DNA of 64,000 nt from Myotis daubentonii (Eukaryota; Chordata; Mammalia; Chiroptera; Vespertilionidae). Made by a program: the position numbers and the translations under genes. A model generated the notes under the pieces. It saw only the letters and a program-made list of their open reading frames with translations. It was not told the origin of the DNA and did not search any database. The stretch's first letter is position 1. Each line of letters opens with the position of its first letter. Positions 12,013 to 22,582 of this stretch are shown piece after piece. The DNA lies in contig NC_081851.1 of assembly GCF_963259705.1 (NCBI RefSeq), forward strand, positions 14,916,145 through 14,980,144, in the 5' to 3' direction.

Positions 12013-12013
12013 A
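11971..12013. repeat. (CTG)n trinucleotide repeat
   Basis: Uninterrupted CTG run of about 14 units on plus (CAG on minus). It starts exactly at the U6 'gtgctgc' motif, so it probably grew from the GCAGCAC of the U6 5' region. Confidence 0.97.
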
Positions 12014-12589
12014 GAGTCCAGCACCAGGCCACTCTTTGCTTCTTGATTTTCTGTGCGGAAGATCCAGCCATTGATGCCAGTGGGATTGTTCAAATCCCCT
12101 ACGACGTCTGTATTATTGTTGAACTCTCCATTTATGTACATCAGGATTTGATTTACACATTTACTTGCTCTTATGTTGAAGAAATACATGTTTGCAAGGG
12201 TTATATCCTCTTGTTGGATTGCTCTCTTTATCATTCTGTGGTGTCCATTCTTATCGCTCAATATAGCCTTTGTTTTAAAGTCTATTTTGTCAGCTCTAGG
12301 TTTACCTCCCTGGCTTATTTTTCATTTGTATTTGCATGAAATACCTTTTGCCATCCCCTTGCTTTTTGTCTGTATATCTTTCATTCTGAGATAGGTCTCT
12401 TGTTGACTGCATATATATGGTTCTTGATTTCTTATCGATTCAGCTACCATGTCTTTTAATTGCAGCAGTCAAGCCACTTACATTTAAAGTGATTATTTGT
12501 AGATATGTTTTATTCTTTTAACTCTGTTTCCCTTTTATTCCTTCTTGATAGTTCTTATACTAATGGTTTGGTGGTAACACACTTCTTTT

Positions 12590-13000
12590 CCTGTTTCTTG
12601 TCTGGGAAGCTCTTTATTTCTCCATCAATTTTAAATGACAGCCTTACTGGGTAAAGTAGTCTTGGTTGAAGGTCCTAGCTTGTCATTATTTTGAATATTT
12701 TGTGCCAATCCCTACTGGCCTGGTATGTTTTTGTAGAGAAATAAGCTGACAGTCTTATGGGAGCTCCCTTGTAGGTAACTGACCGTCTTTCTTTTGTTGC
12801 TTTTAAGATGTCCTGTCTTTAATCTTTGTCATTGTCATGATGATGTGTCCTGGTGTCAAGCCTTTTTGGGTTCATCTTGTTTGGGACTCTGTGCTTCCTG
12901 GACGTGTGTCTCTTCCTTCACCAGGTTAGGGAAGTGTTCGGTCATTATTTCTTTTAATATGGTGTAGTCCCTTAACCTTTCTTTTGTCCTTATACTCCTA
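12590..13000 (-). pseudogene. L1 ORF1 remnant
   Basis: The minus strand encodes the C-terminal RNA-binding region of an L1 ORF1 protein, with the pattern 'ISLQ...DWHKIFKIM', 'LQPRLLYPVRLSFKID' and 'GEIKSFPDK' across frame breaks. It matches the same region of the HAL1 ORF1 at 42.2 kb. Stops and frameshifts make it nonfunctional. Confidence 0.65.
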
Positions 13001-13999
13001 TAATGTGGTTGTTGTTAATGTTTCATGTTGTCCCAAAAGTCCCCTAAACATTCCTCATTTTTAAAAGTTCTTTTTTCTTTTTGCTGCTTTTGTCTTCTGT
13101 GACCTTGTCTTCCAAATCACTAATTTGATTCTCTCCTTAATCAAATTATTTATTTTCTCTAGTGTATTCTTCATTTCAAAGATTTTACTCTTTATTTCTG
13201 ACTGGATCTTTTATATGGCTTAGATGTTCTTTTTCATGCCTACTATCAGTTTTCAAGTTCCCAATGATTTCATCCATTCTTCACCTAACTTCAGTTAACT
13301 ATCTGAAATATTGCTTGCCTCACTTTGTTTAGCATTTTTTCTGGATGTGTCCCCTGTTCTTAAATTTGGGGCATGTTTCTTTGCATTTTGGCTGCCTCTG
13401 TGTGTTTCTTTCTTTGTATTAAAATCCAGGTCTTGGCAGTGTGGTTTCGTGTAGTAGGAGTCCTGTGGAACCCAGTGGCAATTTCTTCTTGATCATCTGA
13501 GTTGAGTGCTCCAGGGATGTCCCGTGTGTGTAATGTGAACCTTCCTGTGGCAGTTGATTCTTGATGGCTGTTGGCCCATTCATGTAGTGATAAGATGCTC
13601 AGGCTAGTTGGCTGTGACCACAGTGTACCCTGCCTACAGTTGTGTGTATGAGCTGCTGACAGGTGTTGACCACGTGGAGCGCAATTCATCTCAGCGGGGT
13701 CTGGTGCCTGCCTAGATCTCTCTTTGGATCTGCCGCTTCTGAGGCTAATTGTATCCTTCTCTGATGTGCTCTGAAGCTGGCTATTGGCTTGTTGTTCCTG
13801 GGGCTTCCTGGGAGGGACTCTGGTGCTGAACAATGTCAGATGCTTGATGTGACTCTCCCAGGGCAAACTCTTTGCATCTACAAAGCAATTCACAATTTGT
13901 GACAGCCTCTGCTGAGGCCCAGTGAGCACAGGAAGGTCCAAGCAGGGCACCAAAGCTGGCTTTGACTAGCATTGAGCCTGGGGGCAGGTCAGCAAAAGC

Positions 14000-14770
14000 C
14001 CCAGAGCACACCATGTTCTGCCTCCCTGTCTGCCTCCATCTGCCGGGTGCCTGTTTGTCTCAGTTAATGAAAGAGTCTCTGGAAGCACTCAAGTTGCATG
14101 AGGGAGTTTCTCAGGGAGTCCCCAGGTAGAGGTGAGTGGTGCTCACCAGATGGATGCAGGTTCAAGCTCAGTGTCAGTGTTGGGTCTGAGGCCACTCAGC
14201 AAATGTCCCAGGGGATATCAGGTCCAGCTGCCACCCGCTGGGTCCTCACACATCCTTGAGCAGTGTACAGAAGACACAGACCTGGCATTGTTTGTAGGAG
14301 GAGAATGAAAAAGTCAAAAGAGGCTGCTTCCCAGGATTGAAGGTGTCTGGAATCTGTAGTCTGAGATCAGCTGTGTGAGCTTAAGGGCTTTGCAGAAGGT
14401 CTGTGGATTCTCAAAGGCCAGAGAGCTGCTTCCTGTTGTAGATGACTCATGGATCCCCACAGGGGAGCAAGAGCGTGGTGGGATCATGCAGGTGCAATCC
14501 AGCCATCACGTAGTGAAAAGTAGAATCCCCTCATGGGTGGCTGATTTCAGCAGATTCATCCCTCCGTTTCTGTCCTAGGAGAACTGGAGCTCTCTCCAGA
14601 CTTCCGACCAGATGCATGCTCACTGGCTTCCCGGGCAGCACTGTCCCTGCCTTCTTTCCTCAAGGCTGGGTGAGCCAGGCTGGCTGGAGTGTAGGGAAGG
14701 GAGGATAGAGGTCCGTTTGGAGGGTTGAAATGCTGTGAGAACTTTTACGGCTTAAATTTATTTTCTGTGT
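14000..14770. other. Unassigned sequence
   Basis: No recognised exon or young repeat between the L1 and the inverted-repeat arm; ordinary non-coding composition. Confidence 0.4.
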
Positions 14771-14961
14771 GTCTGCTCCCACACTATAACTAAGCAGCCA
14801 AAGTGATGCTTAGCTCACTCTCAAGGAAGCACAGTTCTGCCCTGCACCAGTGCCACACATCACCAGAGCAGTGAAGGGAGCTACTGGAGGAAGAAGACAG
14901 GGCATTCCTCTCCCAGCAGTGTAACACCCTCACAGGCATGATTCTGTCTGGAGAGCTGACC

Positions 14962-15047
14962 CCTGCTGGAGCACTTAAGGCTTTTAGGCACAGAGTGTAA
15001 TGATCTGATTTATATTTTTTAAAGATCACTCTGATTTGCATTTTCAT
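14962..15047 (+). repeat. Inverted repeat, outer left arm segment
   Basis: 'ggcttttaggcacagagtgt' and 'gatctgatttatattttttaaagatcactc' (in part) recur as reverse complement at about 19669-19722. The arm is interrupted by L1/low-complexity sequence at 15048-15725 and resumes at 15727. Confidence 0.75.
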
Positions 15048-15064
15048 TTTTATTAAAAATTACT

Positions 15065-15180
15065 TCTTTAATTTTTTTTCAATTAGGGATGACATTCAAT
15101 ATTAGTTTCAAGTGTACAAAATAGTGGTCAGACATTTATATAACATATAAAAGCATCTCCTGATAAGTCTAGCATGGGAT
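15065..15180 (-). mobile_element. L1 3'-end fragment
   Basis: Antisense L1 3'-end wording: 'gacattcaatattagtttca', 'agtgtacaaaatagtggtca', 'gacatttatataacatat', 'gataagtctagcatgg'. Inserted within the left arm of the inverted repeat. Confidence 0.6.
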
Positions 15181-15254
15181 ATCTTTGAAAAGGGTATTAA
15201 TCCTATTCACGAGGGCTCCACCCTCATAACCTAATCAACCTCAAAAGACCCACC

Positions 15255-15725
15255 TTTTATTTATTTTTAATCAACCTTATTTGGGTGACATTCATTAATA
15301 AAATTGCATAGGTCAGGTGTGCAATTCTATAATGCATCATTTGTATATCACATTGTGTGCTCACTGGCTTCAGGTCAAGTCTCCTTCTATCACCATTTAT
15401 CCCCCCTATGCCCTCTTCTCCCTCCCCTACCTGTCACCCACCAACCTTACCCCCTACTCCCCACACGCCATCCCACCTGCCACCCCACACCCCACACACC
15501 CAGCCCCAATCTGCCTCACCACATCCCCAATGCACAGCCCCCATCTGCCACCCCCAACTCCCCTCCCGCCAGCTCTCATTCCCCAACACTACCCCTCACC
15601 CCCACCTCCCACTCTTACCCCCAACCCTACCCCCCACCGCCCCCCCATCACGCACCCCACACCCCACACCTCCCATCCTCCACCCCCAACTTCCCAGCCC
15701 CCACCCTCCACCCCCCTTCCCCTGC
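15255..15725 (-). mobile_element. L1 3' UTR with expanded C-rich tract
   Basis: It begins like the L1 3' end at 7891 ('ggtgacattcattaataaaa', 'gtgtgcaattctataatgca', 'caggtcaagtctccttctat') and runs into a 300-bp C/A-rich tract (about 15420-15720). That tract is an expanded version of the G-rich polypurine segment of bat L1 3' UTRs. Proline/serine-rich frames here are artefacts. Confidence 0.65.
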
Positions 15726-15726
15726 T

Positions 15727-15960
15727 TGTGATTTGACATTTGAAATGATATTTGAGATGTGTCTTGAGAGCACGGGTAGGATTTAGACAGATGAAGAAGG
15801 TGAGAATATGCTTCAGGTACAGAGAGTGGACATTCGGCCTGGAGGCAGGAGAGATGAACACTGGACAGACCAGAGCATATGCCCTTCAGATGCCTGTGAG
15901 TGAGGGGTCAGGGCAGGGAAACAGAAGACCCTGCATGGAGGGAAAGGGCAGAGGGATAAG
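15727..15960 (+). repeat. Inverted repeat, left arm (inner)
   Basis: It matches the reverse complement of about 19445-19668 over more than 200 bp. Shared blocks include 'atttgacatttgaaatgata', 'ggcctggaggcagga', 'agatgaacactgg', 'accagagca' and 'agggaaacagaagaccctgc'. Both arms resemble an old interspersed repeat. Confidence 0.88.
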
Positions 15961-18900
15961 GGGACCAACCACAGAGTGGTCAGAGCAGGAGAGACAGCAG
16001 CCCCTCCATGGGAAGGCAGGGCAGCAGGGTCAGGGGACCAGGGGAGGGGCCGATGGACAGGTATGAGAGGGAATGCTGCCAAGGGGCAGGGCTGGGGGCA
16101 AGGGCTCCACCATGGGGAACAGGGAACTCTCCATGGAGGGGTCTGTTTCTCCTGTTACCTATCTCTACTCCCATGTCCCCCCTTCCCTGGCCCCTCCATG
16201 GATGGTGCCCTAACCCCCCTATCTTGCTCAGACTATGTGGGGTCCTTTGTCCTCCCTGCCCTGCTACCTCCCTGGATGATGCCCTCTCCCCCCTGCCCTG
16301 CCATCTATTTCAGGACCTGTGCTAAAATCCTTGCTGTCTCAAAGTAGGCTTCCCTATCCCCCCAGCCTCTCCTCTCCATGGAGGGTTCCCTGTTCCCTCT
16401 CATGCATGCCCTGTCCCTCCATGAAGGATTCTGTCTCTTCCATGCCCTTCTCCCTCAAACCGGGGCTCCCTTTCTCCACTGCTTGCCCCCTCAAAGTGAG
16501 GTTCTCTGTCCCCCTGCCGTGCCCCCTCCATGAAGGAAATCTTCCTCCCTGACCCTCCCCCTCAAAGTGGGGTTCTCTACACCCCTGCCATGCCCCATCC
16601 ATGGAGGGTACCTTCTCCTCCCTGCCTCTCCCCCTAAAGTTGGGATCCCTGTCCCCCTGCCCTGCTCCCTCAATGGATAGTTCTGTCTCCTCTGTGCCCT
16701 GCTCTCTCAAAGTGAGGTTCCCTTTCCTCCTGCCCTACCCTCTGCATGGGGATTACCTGTCCAACTGCCCTGCCCCCTCCCCATAGAGGGTTCCTGGTCT
16801 CCCCTTTCCTCCCTGCCCTGCCCCCTATAATTGGGGTTCCCTTCCTTCCTGTCCTCCCCACTGCATGGAGGGTTTCCTGTTCCCACTATTCCATCCCTGC
16901 AAGTGCAGTTCCTATCCCCCAGCTCTAACTCCTTTCTGAAGGTTTCACTGCCCCCCTGCCCTGCCCCCTCCATGAAGGTTTCCCTGTCTCCTGCCCTCCA
17001 GCCTCTATGGAGAGTCCCCTCTCCTCCCTGCCCTGTCCCCTCCATGGAGTGTGCCCTCTCCCCCCTGCCCTGTCCCATCCATGGAGGGTTTCCTGTTGCT
17101 CTTCTCTGCCCCGTCCAACGAGGGTCCCCTCTACTCCCTGTCTGACCCATCCCTGTTGGGTTCCCTGGACACCCCCCCCCCCTCGAGCCCTGCCCCCTCC
17201 ATGGAGGGTTCCCTGCCCCACCTGTTCTGTAGCCTCCATGGAGGTTTCCCTGTCACCACTGCCCTGCCCCCTCCCTGGAGGGTCCCCTCTCCTCCGTGCC
17301 CAGTCCACTCCAAGGAGTATGCCCTCTCCCCCCTGCCCTGTCGCATCCAAGGAGGGTTCCCTTTTCCTCTGCTCTGCCCTCTCCATGGAGGGTGCCTTCT
17401 CCTCCCTGCCTTGTCCTCTCCAAGGAGAGTCCCCTCTCCTCTCTGCCCAGTCCACTCCATGAAGGTCCCCACTTTCCCTGCCCTCCCTCCTCCATGGAGA
17501 GTCCCCTCTCCTCTCTGACCGGCCAATACTTGGAGGGTACCATGTTGCCAGTCCCCACTGCCCTGCCCCATCAATGGAGAGTTCCCGGTTCCCCAAACCC
17601 CCTGCACTTCCCCCTCCATATAGAGCACCCATGCCCACTATCCTTCCCTTCCTTGGAGGGTCCCTTCTCCTCCCTGCCCTGTTACCTCCACAGAGGGTCC
17701 CATCTCCTCTTTAGCTATAACCTCCATGGAGGGTCTCTTCACTCTCTGTCCTCTTCCCTCCATGGTGGGTCCCCTGCTCCACTGCCCTGTCTCCTGCATG
17801 AAGGGCCCCCACTTCCCCTGCCCTCCCTTCTTCATGCAGTGTCCCCTCTCCTCCCTGCCCAGCCCATCCTTAGAGGGTTCCCTGTATCCCTTCCCCATAG
17901 CCCTGCCCCCTCCATGGAGGGTCCCCTATTCTCCCTTCCCTGTCCCATACGCTCCCTGCTCCATGGAGGGTACCTTCTCCTCCTTGACCCATCTCCTCCA
18001 TGGAGGTTCCCAGCTCCTCCCTGCCCTTCCTCTCCCTGGAAGGATCCTTCTCCTCCCTGATCTGTCCCCTTTATTGAGGGTCCCTTCTCCTCCATGGCAT
18101 GTCCCCTCCATGGAATGCCCCCTCTCCTCCCTGCCCTGTCCCCTCCATGGAGGAGTCCCCTCTCCTCCCTGTCTGGCCCATCACTGTAGGTTTCCCTTTC
18201 CCCGTCTCTGCCCTCTCCTCCCTGCCCTGTACCCTCCATGGAGGGATCCTTCTCCTCCCTGACCCATGCCCTCCGTGGAGGGTCCCTACTCCTCCCTACC
18301 TGTCCCCTCCATGGAGGGTTCCCATAACCCTACTGTCCCCCTGCATGGAGAGTACCTTCTCCTCCGTGACCCGTCCCCTCCATGGAGGTTCCCATCTCCT
18401 CCCTGTCTTGTCCCCTCCATGGAGGGTCCTCTCTCCTCCCTGTCTGTCCCCTCCATGGAGAGTTCCCATCACCCTAACAGTCCCCCCTGCATGGAGGGTC
18501 CCAACTCCTCCCTGCCCTTCTCCATCATGGAGGGTCCCCTCTCCTCCCTGCCCTTCCCCTAAATGGAGGTATCCCTCTCCTCCCTGACCCATCCCCTCTA
18601 TTGAGGGTCCCCGCTCCTCCTTGCCTGTTCCCTTCATGGGGGGACCCCTCTACTGCCTACGTGTCCCGGAAAGGAGGGTCCCCTCTTCTCCTGGCCCATC
18701 ACCTCCATGGAGTTTCCCCTCACACCCATGCCTGTCCCCTCCATGGAAGGTTCCCTGTCCCCACTGCCCTGCACCCTCCATGGAAGGTCCCTTCTTCTCC
18801 CTACCCTTGCCGCCTCCATGGAGGGTCCCATCTCCTCCCTGACCTCACCCCTCCATGGAGGGTCCACTCTCCTCTCTACCTGTCCCTTCCATGGAAGGTT

Positions 18901-19480
18901 CCCCACTGCCCTGCACCCTCCATGGAGGGTCCCATTTCATCCCTGCCCTTTTCTCTCCATGGAGGATCCCCACTCCTCCCTGCCTGACACCTCCATGGAG
19001 GGTCCCCTCTCCTCCCTGCCTGTCCCGTCCATGGAGGGTCCCCCTTCTCCCTGCCTGTCCCCTCAATGGAGGGTTCCCTTTCCCCATGGCCCTGTCCCCT
19101 CCATGGAGGGTCCCCTCTCCTCCCTGCCTGTCCCTCCATGGAGGATTCCCTGCCCCCACTGCTCTGCATCCTCCATGGAAGGTCCCTTCTTCTCCCTACC
19201 CTCTCCCCTCCATGGAGGGTCCCCTCTCCTCCCTTCCTTTCCCCTCAATGGAGGGTTCTCTCTCCCCCCTTCCTGTCCCCTCCATGGAGGGTCCCCTCTC
19301 CTCCCTGCCCTCTCCCCTCCATTGAGGGTCTCCTCTCCTCCCTACCTGTCCCCTACATGGAGGGTCCCCTTTCCTCCATGCCCTCTCCCCTCCATGAAGG
19401 GTCCCTTCTCCTCCCTTCCTTTCCCATCCATGGAAGGACCCCTTTCCCCTGCCCTGCCCCATCCATGCAGGGTCTTCTGT
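15905..19480. repeat. 36-bp minisatellite array with strand switch
   Basis: Tandem array of a 36-bp unit, best conserved near 18.1-19.4 kb, built around 'tcccctccatggagggtccc' with 'ctcctccctgcc' between cores; roughly 90 units. The core CTCCATGGAG is palindromic. From about 15905 to 16140 the plus strand is the G-rich strand; from about 16140 rightward it is the C-rich strand, so the array contains an inversion point. Because 36 is a multiple of 3, long spurious open frames (up to 399 codons) arise on both strands. No start context or homology supports a protein. Confidence 0.93.
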
Positions 19481-19740
19481 TTCCCTGCCTGTTCCCATCA
19501 CTCACAGGCTCTGCGAGGCATGTGCTCTGGTCCCCAGTGTTCATCTGTCCTGCCTCCAGGCCATGTCCACTGTCTGCACATGAAGCACATCTCACCGTCT
19601 TCATCTGCCCAGATCCTCCCGGGCTCTCAGGATACATGTCAAATATCATTTCAAATGTCAAATCACCGAGTGATCTTTAAAAAATATAAATCAGATCCCC
19701 CTATTCTCGTGCCTAAAAGCCTTCCTGCTGTGATAGCAAT
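19445..19740 (-). repeat. Inverted repeat, right arm
   Basis: Reverse complement of the left arm (15727-15960 and, further out, about 14962-15047). Unlike the left arm it is continuous, so it preserves the pre-insertion structure. Confidence 0.88.
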
Positions 19741-19749
19741 TTCAACCCA

Positions 19750-21105
19750 CACTAGGGCCCTCTATGCACCCCCCCCGACCCCCCGCTCTCTGCTGTTCCC
19801 ATCCAGCCTGGCTGTCCTTGCCCTGGGGCACTGCCTCTCCTTTTGGGGTGGCTTCCCCAGGTCTCCATGGCGCCAGCTCTGTCTCAACAGCCATGTCTCA
19901 GTTTAAACATGTTGGGGAGCCCTTTCCTGAGCCTGCTAGGGAGTCACTCTGCTCTGAAGCCCCCATGTAGCCAGCCCTATGGTATATCACCTGGCAGTAG
20001 GTCACAATACTAACAGAGGTCAGAATGGTAAGACAGGTCATAGAGGTAACCTAGCCACCATGCCAGGCCAGCCATGCGGGCCAACCTCTCAAGTTTTCTG
20101 GTGGTGGTGTTGTTAAAAATCAGTGAATAAACATTTATTGACCCCAACATACCAAAGGCCCTCTACAGAAACCACAGGAGGTGTGGCTCTCCTGGGTCCT
20201 GGCCCTCAGTAACTAGGTGTTCTTAAAAGTGAAAACTGGGTGGGAGGGTGGGTCAGAGAAGCCAGGGAGGAACTCCACTTGAGTTGCTGTCTTTGAGGCT
20301 GGAGGAAGGGATCAAAGGCCAAGATTTTGGGGAGCCCCAGGAAGCTGGGTGTGGCTTTGGCAGGGACACAGAAGGGAACTGTGCCATAAGGAATGGATTC
20401 TGCACCTCCCCATGTGCAGGACCCTGAGGCCTCCTGGGAGGAGGGCAACCCAATGAACCACCTCAGGTTTCTGACCCACAGCACCTGGGATCCCACACTT
20501 TGTCCTGTGAACCACTGCGTTTAAGGTCATAGGTCAGGGCACCAATAGAAATCTTTTGTGTCCCTGTGGCTCCCTAGTCATATAAGCTAAGTCTATTTTC
20601 TTCATGGCTCTTCCTATCTTCTGAAATAAAGTGTGGCCTTGGTTCTTGTTCACCTGTCTGTCTCTCAGGCCCTCTCAGCACCTGAAAGGTGACCTGTGAA
20701 GGCCACGCCCCCAAGACCCAGGTAGACAGCACACACTTGCTGAATGATTTCCTGAGCAAAGAGCTCTTTTCGGATTTCATATATTTTTATTTGTAATAAA
20801 CCTGATTCATTAACATGTACATACATATGATATCTTCATCCTCTTTAGGACATCCCACATAGATTCATGAATTTTTAAAATATCTTAATTTTTTGGTCAA
20901 AACCCGCGTCTCAATTTCTTGTTCAGAAATGCAGTAGCTGCTTTATGTCCTGCCTCGGGGAGGAGAGGGTTCTGACTGCAGACCAGGTTCACGCCAGGAT
21001 GTTGCTCCTGTTCCTGGTCCTTCACAGGCCAGTCCTTTGGCCTCTGGTGGCCAGTTGACCCATGATGCGCCCTTACACCTCATCTCCTGTTCACCAGCCT
21101 GGTGT
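19750..21105. other. Unassigned sequence, no gene seen
   Basis: No convincing exon or clear repeat. Open frames up to 96 codons on minus near 20.2-20.5 kb show no recognisable homology. AT-rich at 20.77-20.95 kb. Confidence 0.4.
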
Positions 21106-21109
21106 TGCT

Positions 21110-21236
21110 TCCCGCGTTGGTCACAAGGTGCAATATACAGATCCTGTAACATAGAACCCACACCTGAAACCTGTATGTTTTTGTTGACCAATGTCACCCC
21201 AATGGATTTAATAAATAAAAACATTTTTTAAAAAAA
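21110..21236 (+). mobile_element. L1 3'-end fragment with A-rich tail
   Basis: 'cacacctgaaacctgtatgt' and 'tgttgaccaatgtcacccca' followed by 'aataaataaaaac' and an A-rich end is the typical terminal sequence of an old L1, plus orientation. A MIR-like stretch follows at about 21240-21350. Confidence 0.65.
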
Positions 21237-21239
21237 CAC

Positions 21240-21355
21240 ACATTAGTTATTTTGCAGATTGAAACTGGTTCAGGGAGATGAAGTGACTGGTCTGAGGTTC
21301 CCCAATATTCCCACTGCCCATGATTCTGAATGCCCAGCACTTTCTTGTCTTTCTC
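21240..21355 (-). repeat. MIR-like fragment
   Basis: Diverged antisense MIR wording ('tttgcagattgaaactggtt', 'gaagtgactggtctgaggtt', 'atgcccagcactttc'). Confidence 0.4.
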
Positions 21356-21359
21356 CCAT

Positions 21360-22440
21360 TAGACTTCAAAGGCCCTGCCTTTTAAAAATCCAAAGGAGCT
21401 GAAAAAACAGTAGGAAGCTTCAAACCTCCTTTGGAAAGCGAACTTTAAGTCAGCAGAGTGGAACATCTTCTCTATGAGTGTTTCTTTGCTTCTTTGTTCA
21501 TTCATTTGCCAAATGTATGTTTTACAGACATTTCTAGAACTGACCTTTTCAGTACTGGCTCTCCCTCTCAGAAGGTGCCTAGGCCTGTGCTAGGACCAAA
21601 GAGTCCCCAGTGCTGAGTGGGAATTCAGCAATGACTTTTGAAGGTTTCTTTTTAAGAAATATATACAAATTCTGAATTACTTTTATCACTAGATACTAGG
21701 AAGGGTTCTCCCCTCACAAGAGCCTTTATGCTATTTTCACAAGACCCCTGCTCAGTATCTAGTGAAAGAAGGTCAGCTTACTTTACAGAAACACAACAGG
21801 TGAAACCACAGCATGATTTTTATAATAAGAAATTTCCTTTGCACATTGTACCGAGGAAGAAAAACCTTTAAGAAGAAATGTCAGATAGAGTTACAGTTTT
21901 GTATGAATAAAGATAAGTACGGACCAAAGTTGCAAATATATTCAGTATGTTCAATGTGCAGAAAAAATATAGCTTATTTATTTATTTCTAAATGGATTTT
22001 CTCTTGAGTCCCCCACCAGGGGATAGAGGGGACAAGAGCAAAAGAAAATATTTAGCTCAATTTAATATCTGAGTTCAGCCTCATGAACTGAATCCTGTCT
22101 TTAAATGAACACAGTGCCTTTCCCATTGGTGTTATATGGGATGGGAGGTGGAGCTATTTTGTTCTTCTGGCAACAGGGGCAGAGTCTTTGTATCTCCTAT
22201 TGTCACTCAGGGAGTAGCTAGTCTGGGTCCATGTGTGGGGTCCTACTCCAAGTTTCCCTCTGGAGTTCTCACCCAGAGAGTGAGGACATGCAGCATCCCT
22301 GCTGGGGGCTCCCAGTCTGCCCAGATAATCCCAGGGGAGCAGTCCTCAGCCCTCCAATTCTAACCCCAGTGTCTGTGTGTCCCCCTCTCCCCTCTGAGAG
22401 TCCTGGCTGCAGAGGAGGGAACAGGAGGCATCTGCAGTTC
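21360..22440. other. Unassigned sequence
   Basis: No repeat family or exon recognised. It leads into a candidate orphan exon at 22473. Confidence 0.4.
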
Positions 22441-22472
22441 CCTGTCCTCAATCTCTTCATTTGTTCCCACAG

Positions 22473-22582
22473 TTACCAGAGCTCAGAAGGCTTTGCTTCT
22501 CCTTCCTATCCATACAGACCTTCCCTGATGGAAAATTTGAGAACACTGGAAAACAGGGCACATGAAGACTTTTCAAGAGTAT
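22473..22582 (+). other. Candidate coding exon, gene unknown
   Basis: A 110-nt stretch preceded by a good acceptor (pyrimidine-rich 'ttcatttgttcccacag') and followed by a strong donor (GTAAGT at 22583). One frame is open across it, starting YQSSEGFASPSYPYRPSL and ending near AHEDFSRV, with a composition that looks coding. I do not recognise the protein and see no partner exons nearby. It may be an exon of a gene extending elsewhere, a relic, or chance. Confidence 0.3.

Larger units (their letters stand above)
11542..12028 (-). mobile_element. U6 snRNA / VNTR composite retroposon
   Basis: Insert within L1 ORF2, bounded by the repeated target CCACTCTTT (11533-11541 and 12029-12037). Read on minus, 5' to 3', it holds a short unknown stretch, a CAG run, a U6 snRNA-like segment (11976-11890), a short linker, a GC-rich VNTR (about 11835-11590), a short unique 3' part and a poly-A tract (plus-strand T run about 11539-11552). 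Poly-A plus flanking target duplication indicates L1-driven retroposition. A U6 5' part joined to an unrelated 3' body is the hallmark of L1 reverse-transcriptase template switching. The identity of the 3' body is not recognised. Confidence 0.72.
7891..13955 (-). mobile_element. Decayed near full-length L1
   Basis: Minus-strand L1 with its 3' UTR at about 7891-8290, the ORF2 C-terminus at about 8293-8690 (motifs LLVGMQIGA and SMDGAGEYYAK), an ORF2 segment at 8784-8987 ([19 protein letters not shown]), endonuclease-domain sequence at about 12020-12260 (IQQEDITLANMYFF, VVGDLNNPTG) and ORF1-like C-terminal sequence at about 12590-13000. Frames are broken many times, so it is dead. Nested inside are a Ves SINE (10423-10699), a U6/VNTR retroposon (about 11542-12028), microsatellites and other L1 3'-end scraps near 11090-11340. 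The 5' limit is uncertain. An open frame of 197 codons at 13360-13953 lies where a 5' UTR would be. Confidence 0.8.

Noticed and set aside
15905..19480. CRISPR-like array of 36-bp repeats
   Set aside because: The units are contiguous with no unique spacers, the repeats are degenerate, and the host is a mammal; it is a minisatellite.
18707..19906. 399-codon open frame and other long frames in 16-19.9 kb
   Set aside because: They are products of a 36-bp tandem repeat whose length is a multiple of three. Several frames on both strands are open at once, with no homology or start context.
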